A stretch of DNA of 64,000 bases from Rhizobium sp. WYJ-E13 (GCF_018987265.1 NZ_CP076854.1:1736001-1800000), one strand, 5' to 3'; positions 8,590-18,052 are shown, numbered from the stretch's first letter. Numbers and translations: made by a program. The notes: a model not told the origin generated them from the sequence alone.

Positions 8590-9537
8590 ATGTCTAGAAA
8601 ATGGATTGCGGCCCTGGCCGTCAGTACGGTGTTGCTCGCCGGCCAAGCCCTTTCGGCAGATAAGAAGGTTGTCGCCGTGTCGATCCCGGCAGCCGATCAT
8701 GGCTGGACGGCGGGCATCGTCTATCACGCACAGGCTGCCGCCAAGGAAGTCAATGCCGCCTTTCCGAATGTCGAGGTCGTCGTGAAGACTTCGCCCTCGG
8801 CGACGGCGCAGGTGAGCGCGCTTGAAGATCTTTCCGCAGGACGCAAGCTCGATGCGCTGGTCATCCTGCCCTATACGTCGGAGGAATTGACGACGCCGGT
8901 CAAGGCGGTCAAGGATGCCGGCACCTTCATCACCGTCGTGGATCGCGGCCTCAACGACCAATCCATCCAAGACCTCTACCTTGCCGGCGACAACATCGCA
9001 GTTGGCCGCAATACGGCGAAATTCATGATCGACAAGCTCGGCGGCAAAGGCAACCTCGTCATCTTGCGCGGCATTCCGACCGTCATCGACGATGAGCGCA
9101 TCCAGGGCTTTCAGGATGCAATCAAGGGAACCGATCTCAAGGTTCTGGACATCCAGTATGCGAACTGGAACAGTGATGACGCCTTCAAGCTGATGCAAGA
9201 CTATCTTGCCAAATACCCGCAGATCGACGCTGTCTGGGCAAATGACGACGACATGCTTCTTGGCGTGCTCGAGGCCGTCAAGGAATCGGGTCGCAAGGAC
9301 ATCAAGCTTGCCCTCGGCGGCAATGGCATGAAGGACATCGTCAAGAAGGTCATCGACGGCGATCCGATGACGCCGGTCGAGACACCTTATCCGCCCGCCA
9401 TGATCAAGACCGCCATCTACATGACCGTTGCCAATATTGTCGGCCAGGCGCCGGTGCGAGGCACTGTCAAGCTGGATGCGCCGCTGATCACGCAGGAGAA
9501 TGCGAAGGAATACTATTTCCCCGACTCTCCGTTCTGA
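8590..9537 (+). CDS. Periplasmic sugar-binding protein of ABC transporter
   Basis: A type I periplasmic binding protein of the ribose/galactose class, 315 aa, with an N-terminal signal peptide (MSRKWIAALAVSTVLLAGQALSA, cleavage after ALSA). The mature domain starts with the usual beta strand KKVVAVSIPAADHGWTAGIVYHAQ and contains LDALVILPYTSEEL, VDRGLN and the second-lobe DAVWANDDDMLLGVLEA. RBS GGGAGG precedes the ATG. The gene lies 53 nt after the permease gene and is followed by a GC-rich hairpin that may stabilise the high-copy binding-protein message. Substrate is probably a sugar, polyol or related small molecule; the sequence does not say which. Confidence 0.9.
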   Translation: MSRKWIAALAVSTVLLAGQALSADKKVVAVSIPAADHGWTAGIVYHAQAAAKEVNAAFPNVEVVVKTSPSATAQVSALEDLSAGRKLDALVILPYTSEELTTPVKAVKDAGTFITVVDRGLNDQSIQDLYLAGDNIAVGRNTAKFMIDKLGGKGNLVILRGIPTVIDDERIQGFQDAIKGTDLKVLDIQYANWNSDDAFKLMQDYLAKYPQIDAVWANDDDMLLGVLEAVKESGRKDIKLALGGNGMKDIVKKVIDGDPMTPVETPYPPAMIKTAIYMTVANIVGQAPVRGTVKLDAPLITQENAKEYYFPDSPF

Positions 9538-9550
9538 TGAGACCGAAACC

Positions 9551-9574
9551 GGGGGCGGCCGCAGCCGCCGCCCC
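9551..9574 (+). terminator. GC-rich stem-loop between binding protein and DJ-1 genes
   Basis: GGGGGCGGC (9551-9559), a 4-nt loop, then GCCGCC-g-CCCC (9564-9574) form a very stable hairpin 13 nt after the binding-protein stop. There is no T-run, so it is more likely an mRNA-stabilising or attenuating structure than a full terminator; the DJ-1 gene follows 25 nt later. Confidence 0.5.
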
Positions 9575-9599
9575 ATTGCATGAAGAAGAGGAGCAAATC

Positions 9600-10214
9600 A
9601 TGCCTGGTAAGAAGATACTGATGCTGACCGGTGAGTTTACCGAGGAATACGAAATCTATGTCTATCAGCAGGCGATGGAGGCAGTCGGCCATACCATCCA
9701 CGTGATCTGCCCCGACAAGAAGGCTGGCGATCTGATCAAGACCTCGCTCCACGATTTCGAAGGCGATCAAACGTATACGGAGAAGCTCGGGCACTTCTTC
9801 ACGATCAACAAGACCTTCTCGGAGGCCGAGGCGCAGCTCGATCAATATCATGCAGTCTACTGCGCAGGCGGTCGCGGCCCTGAATATATCCGCACCGATA
9901 AACGCGTTCAGGCAATCGTGCGGCATTTTCACGAGAAGCAGAAGCCGATCTTTACGATTTGCCACGGCGTCCAGATTCTGATTGCCGTTGACGGTGTGGT
10001 TCGCGGCAAAAAAGTGGGTGCTCTGGGGGCTTTCGAGCCGGAAGTTACGCTTGCAGGGGGCACGTATATCGATCTGTCGCCGACAGAAGCCTATGTCGAT
10101 GGCACCATGGTATCTGCGAAGGGATGGACCGCACTTGCAGCATTCATCCGCGAATGCCTGAAGGTGCTGGGCACGGAAATCCGTCACAGCGATGATATCG
10201 CCAACGCTGCCTGA
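9600..10214 (+). CDS. DJ-1/PfpI family protein
   Basis: A 204-aa glutamine-amidotransferase-fold protein of the DJ-1/PfpI/YhbO group. The nucleophile elbow is FTICHGVQIL, with Cys in the ICHG context, and an acidic residue in the YCAGGRGPEY loop is likely to poise it. Family members act as glyoxalases, deglycases, isomerases, hydratases or chaperones, so the reaction cannot be read from sequence. The start at 9600 follows GAAGAGGAGC; the frame is open to 9537 through a GC hairpin, which argues against the longer start. As the last gene of a GntR-ABC operon it probably acts on an imported carbonyl compound or repairs damage from the pathway aldehyde. Confidence 0.82.
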   Translation: MPGKKILMLTGEFTEEYEIYVYQQAMEAVGHTIHVICPDKKAGDLIKTSLHDFEGDQTYTEKLGHFFTINKTFSEAEAQLDQYHAVYCAGGRGPEYIRTDKRVQAIVRHFHEKQKPIFTICHGVQILIAVDGVVRGKKVGALGAFEPEVTLAGGTYIDLSPTEAYVDGTMVSAKGWTALAAFIRECLKVLGTEIRHSDDIANAA

Positions 10215-10461
10215 GCTCTCACTCCTGCTACGGCTTACGATCAGGCAACGCTTGCAAAACGCGGGGGTTGCCTTTCCAGGAACGACTATCCTGCAGCGGA
10301 GGCTGATAGCAGATAGATGCTCTGCATCATCTGCCGGCAGCAAAGTCATGGCGGCGGCGCAAGCGCAAGGCGTCAGTCCTTTCAAACTGACGCCCATCTG
10401 CGCGCATCTGGTTTGCCCGAGTACCCAACACATCCATCGAAATGCCCGGGCTGGCAGTTCT
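10215..10461. other. Convergent intergenic region
   Basis: 247 nt between the DJ-1 gene and the permease gene, whose 3' ends face each other. I see no plausible coding sequence and no clear intrinsic terminator with a T-run. Confidence 0.5.
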
Positions 10462-12246
10462 TTAAGCCGGCAATTGGAAGATCCAGTTGGCAATCAGCAC
10501 GATGGCGAGACCTGCGGCCAGTGCGAGGTACGGCAGCATGCCAGCCTTCTTGACGCCGAGGTCCTGGCCGACGAGCCCCAGGTCTTCCATGGCGCCGGGC
10601 GGGAACTTGCCGCCGTCGCGCACATAGTGGCGATAGGCGAAAACCGGCAGGATAAGCGCGGCGAAGATGAAGCCGACCCAGAGCGCATTGGCATAGCCCC
10701 AGACCTTGGCGCCGGCGCCGAGGAAGAGAGCGTTGACGAAGGCAAGCACGGTATTGACGCCGATCAGCCAGGTGGGGGCCTTCCAGGGGCGCTCGACATG
10801 ACCGGAATCCATGCGATGGATCCAGCCTGAATTCAGGTTCAGGAAGTTGAAGATGATGTAGCCGACATTGGAGACGGCAAGCACGAAGAAGTAGCCGCCG
10901 GCATCGGACGCGATCGCTAAAAGGAAAAGATTGAAGGCAAAGTCTGTCCACATCGCCCGGGTCGGGGCGCCGTTTTCATTGACATGGTCGAGATATTTCG
11001 GCAGCCAGCCATCCTTCGAGCCCTGGTAGAGCGTGCGCGAGGAGCCTGCCATGGCCGTCATGATGGCGAGGAAAAGCGCCATGATCATCAGCACGACGAG
11101 AAGCTGGGTGACAATGCGGCCGGCGCCGATCAGTCCGCCGAGTGCTTCGGCGACGCCCGTGCCGTCGACGATACCGGGCGCCAGCATGCCCGCATGACCG
11201 AGCACACCCTGGAAGGTGAAAGGTACGAGGAAGAAGAACAGGCAGCAGGCAAGGCCGGAATAGAAGATCGCCTTGAATGTGTCCGTCTTCGGGTTCTTCA
11301 GTTCGCGCGTATAGCAGACGGCGGTCTCGAAACCGTAGGTCGACCAGGCGGCGATATAGAGACCGCCGAGGAAGAGCGTCCAGCCGCCATTGCTCCAAGT
11401 ACCATCGGAGCCGGCATAGGCGGCCGTCGGCGGAACCAGCCCGGTGACGTTGGCGCTGACGATCTGGCCGCTGATGATCGGATAGAGACCAATGATAAGC
11501 AGCGGCACCAGCACGATGATCGCCAGCCATTTCTGGACGCTCGCCGTTTCGGAGATGCCGCGATGCTGGATCGCAAAAATGATCAGCATCAGGATGCCGC
11601 CGATGAAGAAGGTGGCGTTGATATTGGCGGTGGCGAGGAAAGGAATGCTGAAAGTGACGAGTGACCAGCTGCGGATTGCCGGCGTCAGCGCGGCGACACC
11701 GTCAGCACTCAGCAGCGCCTTGACTGCATCCTCGGGCGAAGTGCCGGCATGGGCAGCAATATATTCGGCGACGCGGGGGCTATCGGCCGTAATCGAAGCG
11801 GCATGCGCGCTGATCCAGGCGAGGACCGCCTGCGAATCCGCAGCCGGGATCGGGAAGAAGGCATTGAGAATATATCCGGCCGCAATGGCGCAGCCGAGCG
11901 AAAGCACCGGCGACCAGGCAAACCAGTTGCACCAGACGGACAGCGGCGCGATGAATTTCGAGTAACGCAGCCAGGCCGTGGCACCATAGACCGAGGCGCC
12001 GCCCGACTTGTTGCCGAACATGCCGGCGATTTCGGCATAGGTGAAAGATTGCAGGAAGCCCATGATCATCGAGATGATCCAGACGACAAAGGCAAGCTTG
12101 CCGGTCGTACCTGCAATACCGCCAAGGGAGAAGAGAACTAGCGGCGGCACGCCGGCTGCCACCCAGAACGCGCCCTTCCAGTCAAGCGCGCGTATAAGTT
12201 TACCTTCGGTGCCGGCGGCAACGCCGGCGTCCACGATATCCGTCAT
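10462..12246 (-). CDS. APC-superfamily amino acid/amine permease
   Basis: A 594-aa inner-membrane transporter with about twelve hydrophobic segments. The TM1 region VPPLVLFSLGGIAGTTGKLAFVVW and following FTYAEIAGMFGNKSGGASVYGATAW match the APC fold, and a TM6-like segment GGLYIAAWSTYGFETAVCYTRELKNPK is present. A periplasmic insert of about 70 residues sits between early helices. The ATG at 12246 follows GGGGAATTTC. It is divergent from tdm (12493) and inside the methylated-amine locus, so a methylated amine or its product is the likely cargo. TMAO uptake systems described in marine bacteria are ABC type (TmoXWV), so this would be a different solution. Confidence 0.82.
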   Translation of the reverse strand: MTDIVDAGVAAGTEGKLIRALDWKGAFWVAAGVPPLVLFSLGGIAGTTGKLAFVVWIISMIMGFLQSFTYAEIAGMFGNKSGGASVYGATAWLRYSKFIAPLSVWCNWFAWSPVLSLGCAIAAGYILNAFFPIPAADSQAVLAWISAHAASITADSPRVAEYIAAHAGTSPEDAVKALLSADGVAALTPAIRSWSLVTFSIPFLATANINATFFIGGILMLIIFAIQHRGISETASVQKWLAIIVLVPLLIIGLYPIISGQIVSANVTGLVPPTAAYAGSDGTWSNGGWTLFLGGLYIAAWSTYGFETAVCYTRELKNPKTDTFKAIFYSGLACCLFFFLVPFTFQGVLGHAGMLAPGIVDGTGVAEALGGLIGAGRIVTQLLVVLMIMALFLAIMTAMAGSSRTLYQGSKDGWLPKYLDHVNENGAPTRAMWTDFAFNLFLLAIASDAGGYFFVLAVSNVGYIIFNFLNLNSGWIHRMDSGHVERPWKAPTWLIGVNTVLAFVNALFLGAGAKVWGYANALWVGFIFAALILPVFAYRHYVRDGGKFPPGAMEDLGLVGQDLGVKKAGMLPYLALAAGLAIVLIANWIFQLPA

Positions 12247-12393
12247 CGATGAAATTCCCCATTCTATTTGTTCGGGACGTAGCTTTGCGTACGTCTCCCT
12301 GAACGTGCCTCCCGTGGCATGCATGGGCTGCCCGGCATTTTCTCGATCCGCGTTCCCGAGCGGATTTCCGAGTCTCGACCCTTTATGCATAGT

Positions 12394-12416
12394 GAAGATA
12401 TTTTCTTTTTAGTCAA
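12394..12416. promoter_or_regulatory. AT-rich motif in permease/tdm divergent promoter
   Basis: GAAGATATTTTC followed by TTTTTAGTCAA lies between the divergent permease and tdm genes. Allowing a two-base gap it resembles the AT-rich motifs upstream of mgsA (27209) and dmmD (20792). It may be a shared regulator site; low complexity makes this weak. Confidence 0.3.
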
Positions 12417-12492
12417 CATCCCTTTACTTTCGGGTGGCATTTTGTCAGCATGATTTGCGTGCCGGAGGGCACATCAATCCCATGAGGACCAC

Positions 12493-14862
12493 ATGCGAGA
12501 TCTCCATCCCGGGATGTCAGGGGTGCGACCGGTGTCAGCAAGCATCATCCGCTATCCCGGTATCTCCACGCTGCCCGAGGGTGTCGAGCGTTACCGCTGC
12601 AAGGGCGGCGGATCCCTTGTTGTTCGTGTCGAGGCCGGCGACCACGTTACCCTGATCGACAGCGAGGGAGGACAGGCTTGCGAGCTTTCCTTCCTCGACG
12701 AAAACGGCCGGTGTCAATCGGCCGGCCTCGGTGCAGCCTTCACCGGCTCGGCCGACGGGCTGAAGGCCATTCTCTCTTCGGGCGATGAGGGCGCCGCCCG
12801 GACGCGGACGGCGCTTCAGCGACGCGGAGCTGATCTCGCCACGGCAGGTGCAATCCGCATTTTCAGCGAAGCTTCCACTCCCGGCAGCAAGGCTGAATTT
12901 GTGATCACGATGAAGGGGCTGCTGATTGCCGCCGCACCCGCAGCAGCGATGTCGCCTGACGCGCAGGACACGGCAACACCGATCGAGATCCGTATCCGGC
13001 GCAGCAGCCTGATCCGCGACTACGCCGCGGCCCTCCCCGAGCCGATGGCCGATCCGATCGAAGATATCCGGATCAGGGCGGCGACCGCCTCGGCCTATTT
13101 CGTCCGTGCCGGAGAGTTCATCCAGATCATCGACGTCTACGGCCGGCAGTGCACCGATTTCCAGGCCTTTGCCGCCCGCAAGGTCGACAAGGGCCTCGAT
13201 CTCGCGCTGGATTCCACCGTCACCCGCACCCTGCTTGGCCGCAGCTATCCCGCCCCCGGCCTGCCGTCCAAAGCGTTCGACCGCGACTTCGAGCCGCTGG
13301 TGGAGATCGTCCAGGACACGGTTGGCCGCCATGACGCATTCGCGACCGCCTGCAACTCGCGCTACTACGACGACATGGGTTATCCCGGCCATGTCAATTG
13401 CACCGACAATTTCAATGCGGCGCTCGCGCCTTACGGCATACCCGGCCGCAAGGGCTGGGAGGCGCTCAACTATTTCTACAATACGAATATCGACCACAAC
13501 AACCAGCTCTACCTCGACGAGCCATGGTCTCGGCCGGGCGATTATGTCCTGATGCGGGCGTTGACCGATCTCGTCTGCGTCTCCTCCTCCTGCCCCGACG
13601 ATATCGATGCGGCCAATGGCTGGGACCCGACCGACATCCATGTCCGCACCTTCTCCGGAAAAGAAAAATTCTCAAGAGCGGTAGCCTATCGCATGACCCC
13701 TGACGCCGATGCAGAACTGACGCGGGAAACCGCCTTCCACCCTCGCCTTGCGGCACTGACGCGGGATTACACCGAATATCGCGGCTACTGGCTGCCGAAC
13801 CGATTTTCCTCTGAAGGTCCAGTCGAAGAATATTGGGCCTGCCGTGAAAGAGCTGCTGTCATCGACCTGTCGCCGTTGCGCAAGTTCGAGGTCACAGGCC
13901 CGGATGCCGAGGAATTGCTGCAATACTGCCTGACGCGCGACGTGCGCAAGCTGTCGACCGGACAGGTCGTCTATTCCGCCATGTGCTACGAGCACGGCGG
14001 CATGATCGACGACGGCACGCTCTTTCGCCTCGGCGACAAGAACTTCCGCTGGATCGGCGGCGACGACTATAGCGGCATATGGCTGCGCGAACAGGCCGAG
14101 AAGAAGGGCTTCAAGGCCTGGGTCCGCTCCTCGACAGACCAGATGCACAATATCGCGCTGCAGGGACCAAAGAGCCGCGACATTCTCAAGGAAATCATCT
14201 GGACGGCGCCACGCCAGCCCGATATCGGCGAGCTTGAATGGTTCCGCTTCACCGTCGGGCGCATCGGCGGCTTCGAAGGTGCCCCGGTCGTCGTCTCGCG
14301 CACCGGCTATACCGGCGAACTCGGCTACGAGATCTTCTGTCATCCGAAGGATGCGTTGAGCGTCTTCGATGCCGTCTGGAAGGCCGGCGAGCCTTATGGG
14401 CTGAAGCCGATGGGGCTTGAAGCGCTCGACATGGTCCGCATCGAGGCGGGCCTCGTCTTCGCCCATCACGAATTCGACGATCAGACCGATCCGTTCGAGG
14501 CCGGCATCGGCTTCACCGTGCCACTGAAATCCAAGCAGGACGATTTCATCGGCCGCGAGGCGCTCCTGCGGCGCAAGGAGCATCCGCGCCAACTGATGGT
14601 CGGCCTGGACGTGCGGGCGAACGAAGCTGTCGGCCACGGCGACTGCATCCATCTTGGCCGCGCCCAGATCGGCGTCGTTACCAGCGCGACGCGCTCTCCG
14701 ATCCTCGGCAAGACGATCGCACTCGCCCGCGTCGATGTGATCCATGCAGCCGTCGGCACCGAGGTCGAGATCGGCAAGCTCGACGGCCAGCAGAAGCGCC
14801 TGCCGGGGGTCGTAGTGCCGTTGTCGCACTACGACCCGCAGAAGACCCGGCCGCGTTCGTAA
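12493..14862 (+). CDS. tdm: Trimethylamine N-oxide demethylase (DUF1989-GcvT fusion)
   Basis: A 789-aa fusion. Residues about 15-370 are two DUF1989-like halves, and about 400-785 form a GcvT-type tetrahydrofolate-binding domain (YTEYRGYWLPN, RTGYTGELGYEIF, FIGREALLRRKEHP). Tdm splits TMAO into dimethylamine and formaldehyde, the latter captured on THF by the C-terminal domain. Cys287, Cys303 and Cys367 sit with spacings 16 and 64, the pattern I recall for the zinc ligands of Methylocella silvestris Tdm. The ATG at 12493 follows ATGAGGACC; an internal ATG at 12514 is an alternative. The neighbouring tmm, dmm and mgd/mgs genes strongly support the call over a plain aminomethyltransferase. Confidence 0.88.
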   Translation: MRDLHPGMSGVRPVSASIIRYPGISTLPEGVERYRCKGGGSLVVRVEAGDHVTLIDSEGGQACELSFLDENGRCQSAGLGAAFTGSADGLKAILSSGDEGAARTRTALQRRGADLATAGAIRIFSEASTPGSKAEFVITMKGLLIAAAPAAAMSPDAQDTATPIEIRIRRSSLIRDYAAALPEPMADPIEDIRIRAATASAYFVRAGEFIQIIDVYGRQCTDFQAFAARKVDKGLDLALDSTVTRTLLGRSYPAPGLPSKAFDRDFEPLVEIVQDTVGRHDAFATACNSRYYDDMGYPGHVNCTDNFNAALAPYGIPGRKGWEALNYFYNTNIDHNNQLYLDEPWSRPGDYVLMRALTDLVCVSSSCPDDIDAANGWDPTDIHVRTFSGKEKFSRAVAYRMTPDADAELTRETAFHPRLAALTRDYTEYRGYWLPNRFSSEGPVEEYWACRERAAVIDLSPLRKFEVTGPDAEELLQYCLTRDVRKLSTGQVVYSAMCYEHGGMIDDGTLFRLGDKNFRWIGGDDYSGIWLREQAEKKGFKAWVRSSTDQMHNIALQGPKSRDILKEIIWTAPRQPDIGELEWFRFTVGRIGGFEGAPVVVSRTGYTGELGYEIFCHPKDALSVFDAVWKAGEPYGLKPMGLEALDMVRIEAGLVFAHHEFDDQTDPFEAGIGFTVPLKSKQDDFIGREALLRRKEHPRQLMVGLDVRANEAVGHGDCIHLGRAQIGVVTSATRSPILGKTIALARVDVIHAAVGTEVEIGKLDGQQKRLPGVVVPLSHYDPQKTRPRS

Positions 14863-14867
14863 AACCT

Positions 14868-15467
14868 TTACTGCGCCCTGCGCTGGGCGCTGGTGATCGC
14901 CCTTGCGGCCTCTTCGGAGGAATTGGCAAGCTGGCGCATCTCGGCGGCAAGCACGGCGAAGCCGGATCCCGCCGTCCCCGCCCTTGCCGCCTCGATGCCG
15001 GCATTGACGGCAAGCAGCTTCAGGTAGCGCAGCGAGTGCAGGATCTCGTTGGTCTTCGAGGCGGTGATGCGCATACCGGCAGTCTGCTCGTCGATGCGCT
15101 GGTAGAGCGACTCGATGTTGATGATACTGCCCTCGAGATAGAGCAGCTCGCCATTTTCGTCCCAGACGCCTCCGCCCGTCTCCGTCACCCAGACATAATG
15201 TCCGTCACGGTGGCGGATCCGATATTCGATCGTCCAGTCGGTGCGGCTTTCGAGCGCCATGCCAACAACCTTGTCCATCAGCGGCACGTCCTCCTCGCAC
15301 ATGATCGAGGTGAACGTGCGTGTCGTGTTGCCGATGATTTCTTCGGCTGGATAGCCGAAGATGCGTTCGATGCCATCGGTCATCTCCAGCATCGTGTAGT
15401 TTTCGTCCGCGCGGCAGCGATAGAGAAAACCACTCATGCGGCCGAGAACACTGCTCTGAAAATCCAT
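14868..15467 (-). CDS. Small soluble PAS-domain chemoreceptor-like protein
   Basis: 199 aa with no membrane segment. Residues about 15-125 form one PAS domain with PAC end (GRMSGFLYRCRADENYTMLEMTDGIERIFGY...EYRIRHRDGHYVWV...GSIINI). Residues about 135-195 match the tip of a methyl-accepting chemotaxis protein: NEILHSLRYLKLLAVNAGIE, then EAARAGTAGSGFAVLAAEMR and LANSSEEAAR. The chemoreceptor hairpin is much shorter than in normal receptors. The start at 15467 is preceded by a weak GGCGTGG. It is convergent with tdm (5 nt between stops) and 114 nt downstream of tmm, so it may be the last gene of the dmm-tmm operon. It could couple a redox or ligand signal from amine oxidation to chemotaxis or another partner. 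Confidence 0.78.
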   Translation of the reverse strand: MDFQSSVLGRMSGFLYRCRADENYTMLEMTDGIERIFGYPAEEIIGNTTRTFTSIMCEEDVPLMDKVVGMALESRTDWTIEYRIRHRDGHYVWVTETGGGVWDENGELLYLEGSIINIESLYQRIDEQTAGMRITASKTNEILHSLRYLKLLAVNAGIEAARAGTAGSGFAVLAAEMRQLANSSEEAARAITSAQRRAQ

Positions 15468-15581
15468 GAAGACCACGCCTTGAGACAATGAGTTGCAGAT
15501 CGGGTTGCTTCGTCTCATTTCAAACACGCCGGAAAGGGCCGCGACGGACGACCCTTCTCGGTTACGCGGGAGCTGGAAAGA

Positions 15582-16919
15582 TCAGTTGCGCAGATATTCC
15601 TCCATGGAATCGTCGAGCGCCTCGACCCAGGGCGTGTGGTGCGTCGGCGACATGTTGCCGGTCATCAGCGAACGATAGGCGTGATCGCGGAAGCCCATGA
15701 TGTTTTCCGCCTTGTGGTGCTCCCACTCCATGAAGGTCCTGTTGGTTCCTTCGATGTCGAAGCTCGGATAATCGGTCTCGGCGAGCAGTTCCTTCACATA
15801 GTCGCCCTGGTACCAGATCATCTGCTCGGCATCTTCGAGCATCTCCTCGCGGGTCCGCCACATGTCGAAATTCGCCTTCAGTTCCTCTTCCGGCGGCAAT
15901 TTGATGCGGCCCATCATGACGTCGCGCGCCCACCAGGCCTGCACGTCGAACATGTTGAAGGTGTAGAACTGATCCTGCATGCCGATATAGAAAAGCTGTG
16001 GATTCCCGTCGAAGACCACGCCTTTGTAGAGGTGGTCGGCCCAGAGGCGGTTGGCAGTCTTGAGCCTCAGCTCGTCGGGCAGGAAGGGAAAGTGATGCTG
16101 GTATCCGGTGCACAGGATCAGCGCATCTACTTCCTTCGTCGAACCGTCGAGGAAATGAGCGGTGCGGTTTTCGAGCCTGGTGAGCAGCGGACGCTCTTCG
16201 AAATTGTCCGGCCAGTTGAACCCCATCGGCTTTGACCGATAGCTCGTGGTGACCGACTTGGCACCGTATTTCCAGCATTGCGAGCCGATATCTTCGGCCG
16301 AGTAACTGCGGCCGACGATGAGGATATCCTTGCCCTTGAATTCCAGCGCATCGCGGAAGTCGTGAGCATGCAGGACGCGGCCGTTGAAGGTCTTCACGCC
16401 CTCGAAATAAGGCACGTTCGGTGTCGAGAAGTGGCCGCTCGCCACCACGACATAGTCGAACTCCTCGTCGTACATATGGTCTTCGAGGCGGTTGTGTGCG
16501 GTGACCGTGAATTTCTTCGTGCCCTCATCGAAACGCACCATGCGAACGGGCGTATTGAAGCGCACCCAATGGCGGACATTCGCCTTCTCGACGCGGCCCT
16601 TGATATAATCCCAAAGCACGGCGCGCGGCGGATAGGAGGCGATCGGCTTGCCGAAATGCTCCTCGAAGGAATAGTCGGCAAATTCCAGGCATTCCTTCGG
16701 TCCGTTCGACCAGAGGTAACGATACATGCTGCCGTGAACCGGCTCGCCATATTCGTCGAGCCCGGTTCGCCAAGTATAGTTCCAGAGCCCGCCCCAGTCG
16801 GACTGCTTTTCGAAGCAGACGATCTCCGGGATCTCCGCACCCTTCTGCGCGGCCGACTGGAAGGCCCGCAACTGGGCAAGCCCGGAAGGACCGGCGCCGA
16901 TGACGGCAACTCTTGTCAT
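15582..16919 (-). CDS. tmm: Trimethylamine monooxygenase (flavin-containing monooxygenase)
   Basis: A class B flavin monooxygenase of 445 aa. It has an N-terminal FAD Rossmann motif GAGPSG at residues 8-13, the FMO identifying sequence [13 protein letters not shown], and the NADPH site [19 protein letters not shown]. The wording YSAEDIGSQ is characteristic of bacterial Tmm, which oxidises trimethylamine to its N-oxide with NADPH and O2. The ATG at 16919 follows AAGGGGAA. It lies 64 nt downstream of the dimethylamine monooxygenase genes in the same direction, and the product TMAO is the substrate of Tdm encoded 3 kb away. Confidence 0.92.
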   Translation of the reverse strand: MTRVAVIGAGPSGLAQLRAFQSAAQKGAEIPEIVCFEKQSDWGGLWNYTWRTGLDEYGEPVHGSMYRYLWSNGPKECLEFADYSFEEHFGKPIASYPPRAVLWDYIKGRVEKANVRHWVRFNTPVRMVRFDEGTKKFTVTAHNRLEDHMYDEEFDYVVVASGHFSTPNVPYFEGVKTFNGRVLHAHDFRDALEFKGKDILIVGRSYSAEDIGSQCWKYGAKSVTTSYRSKPMGFNWPDNFEERPLLTRLENRTAHFLDGSTKEVDALILCTGYQHHFPFLPDELRLKTANRLWADHLYKGVVFDGNPQLFYIGMQDQFYTFNMFDVQAWWARDVMMGRIKLPPEEELKANFDMWRTREEMLEDAEQMIWYQGDYVKELLAETDYPSFDIEGTNRTFMEWEHHKAENIMGFRDHAYRSLMTGNMSPTHHTPWVEALDDSMEEYLRN

Positions 16920-16983
16920 GAAGCATTCCCCTTTCGATGTATCGACGTTTTATCTCATGCAGTCGTTCGTCACCGTTGCGACA

Positions 16984-18024
16984 TCAGTCCGGAAAGATGC
17001 CGGGGCTCGTCGGCGCGCCGTCGTCATATCCGGAAAGCCAGTCGATGGTCGTCTGGCGGTAGCGGGTCAGTCCCTTGTAGTCGATGAGCTCTGCTGGCAG
17101 GGTTTTCAGCACGCGCGGAAAGCGGCGCGCCCATTTCGGCACCGTCACCAGCTCCTCCATATTCATCAGGTAGCAACGGATGACGAAGAGGATCGCGTTC
17201 GAGCGCGGCAGGCGCCAGAGGCTCTGCAGCTCAACGCGCAGATGCACCTTCTCGCCGACATTCTCCGATGTCACCGTCGTACGGTCCGGTCCCCATTTGT
17301 GATAATTCTCCGGACTGGTATCCAGTCTCGGATTGATGGTCATCGTCCAGTTGAAACGGCGCGTCGGCTTGCCCTGCTGCAGGTTCAGGAGGAATTTCAG
17401 CGCCCTGTCGAAGACGCCGATCTGGTGGGCGAGCGGCACCGGACCGTGCCATTCCATGAAATTCATGCCGATATCGAAATCGAGCGACCAGTCGGCCTGG
17501 GTCGTCACCATGCCGGCATCCATCCAGAGATTGCCGTCACGCTGGTCGACGATGCAGAAATCTCCCTGAGCCTGGCGAGTGATGTATTCGAGCGGCTCAT
17601 ATGGCAGCGTCGAACGGTCGCCGAAGGTGAATGTGTCGTCGATGCCGAGCGGCCGGTTGATCCAGCGCCACTGGTCGCCGTTCCTGATCAGCGTGAAATG
17701 CTCGGGATAGCCGGCAGCCTGTTCCTCCATCAGGAGCTCCAGCGTATCCCATTGCGCCGTCATCATATGCGGCAGCGCCTGGTAGCGCAGCGGGTCCTCT
17801 TTCAGCACCAGCGCCCTGTCCTGCATCTCGGCGACGTAATGCTCGTCGACATCGATGAGGCTTTCAAACACGGTGCCCTCGCGGCCCTTCACATGCGGCT
17901 CCATATTGACCGAATACATGTATTCGTCGCGATCGAATGGAAACGGAAAGCGCCGGATGTTTTCCGGGCTGTTGCGATAGGTGAAGTCGTCGCGGAAGGT
18001 TTCCTGTTTGAAGACGATGGCCAT
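16984..18024 (-). CDS. dmmC: Dimethylamine monooxygenase catalytic subunit (DUF3445, heme-dependent N-demethylase)
   Basis: A DUF3445 protein of 346 aa, the PAS-fold heme subunit of heme-dependent oxidative N-demethylase that removes a methyl group from dimethylamine. Family phrases include NSPENIRRFPFPFDRDEYMYSVN near the N-terminus and the region LGIDDTFTFGDRSTLPYEPLEYITRQAQGDFCIVDQRDGNLWMDAG (given as a span, about 140-185). The ATG at 18024 follows AAGGAG. The order D-A-B-C on this strand matches the dmmDABC operon described in marine bacteria. Oxygen and electrons from DmmB are needed, and the formaldehyde probably passes to THF on DmmD. Confidence 0.87.
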   Translation of the reverse strand: MAIVFKQETFRDDFTYRNSPENIRRFPFPFDRDEYMYSVNMEPHVKGREGTVFESLIDVDEHYVAEMQDRALVLKEDPLRYQALPHMMTAQWDTLELLMEEQAAGYPEHFTLIRNGDQWRWINRPLGIDDTFTFGDRSTLPYEPLEYITRQAQGDFCIVDQRDGNLWMDAGMVTTQADWSLDFDIGMNFMEWHGPVPLAHQIGVFDRALKFLLNLQQGKPTRRFNWTMTINPRLDTSPENYHKWGPDRTTVTSENVGEKVHLRVELQSLWRLPRSNAILFVIRCYLMNMEELVTVPKWARRFPRVLKTLPAELIDYKGLTRYRQTTIDWLSGYDDGAPTSPGIFPD

Positions 18025-18052
18025 GTCCGTTCTCCTTGTTCCGCTTTCAGCT

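Noticed and set aside
12835..13640. Long minus-strand frames antisense to tdm and other GC-rich genes
   Set aside because: They mirror the codon periodicity of the true genes on the other strand and contain no recognisable domains.
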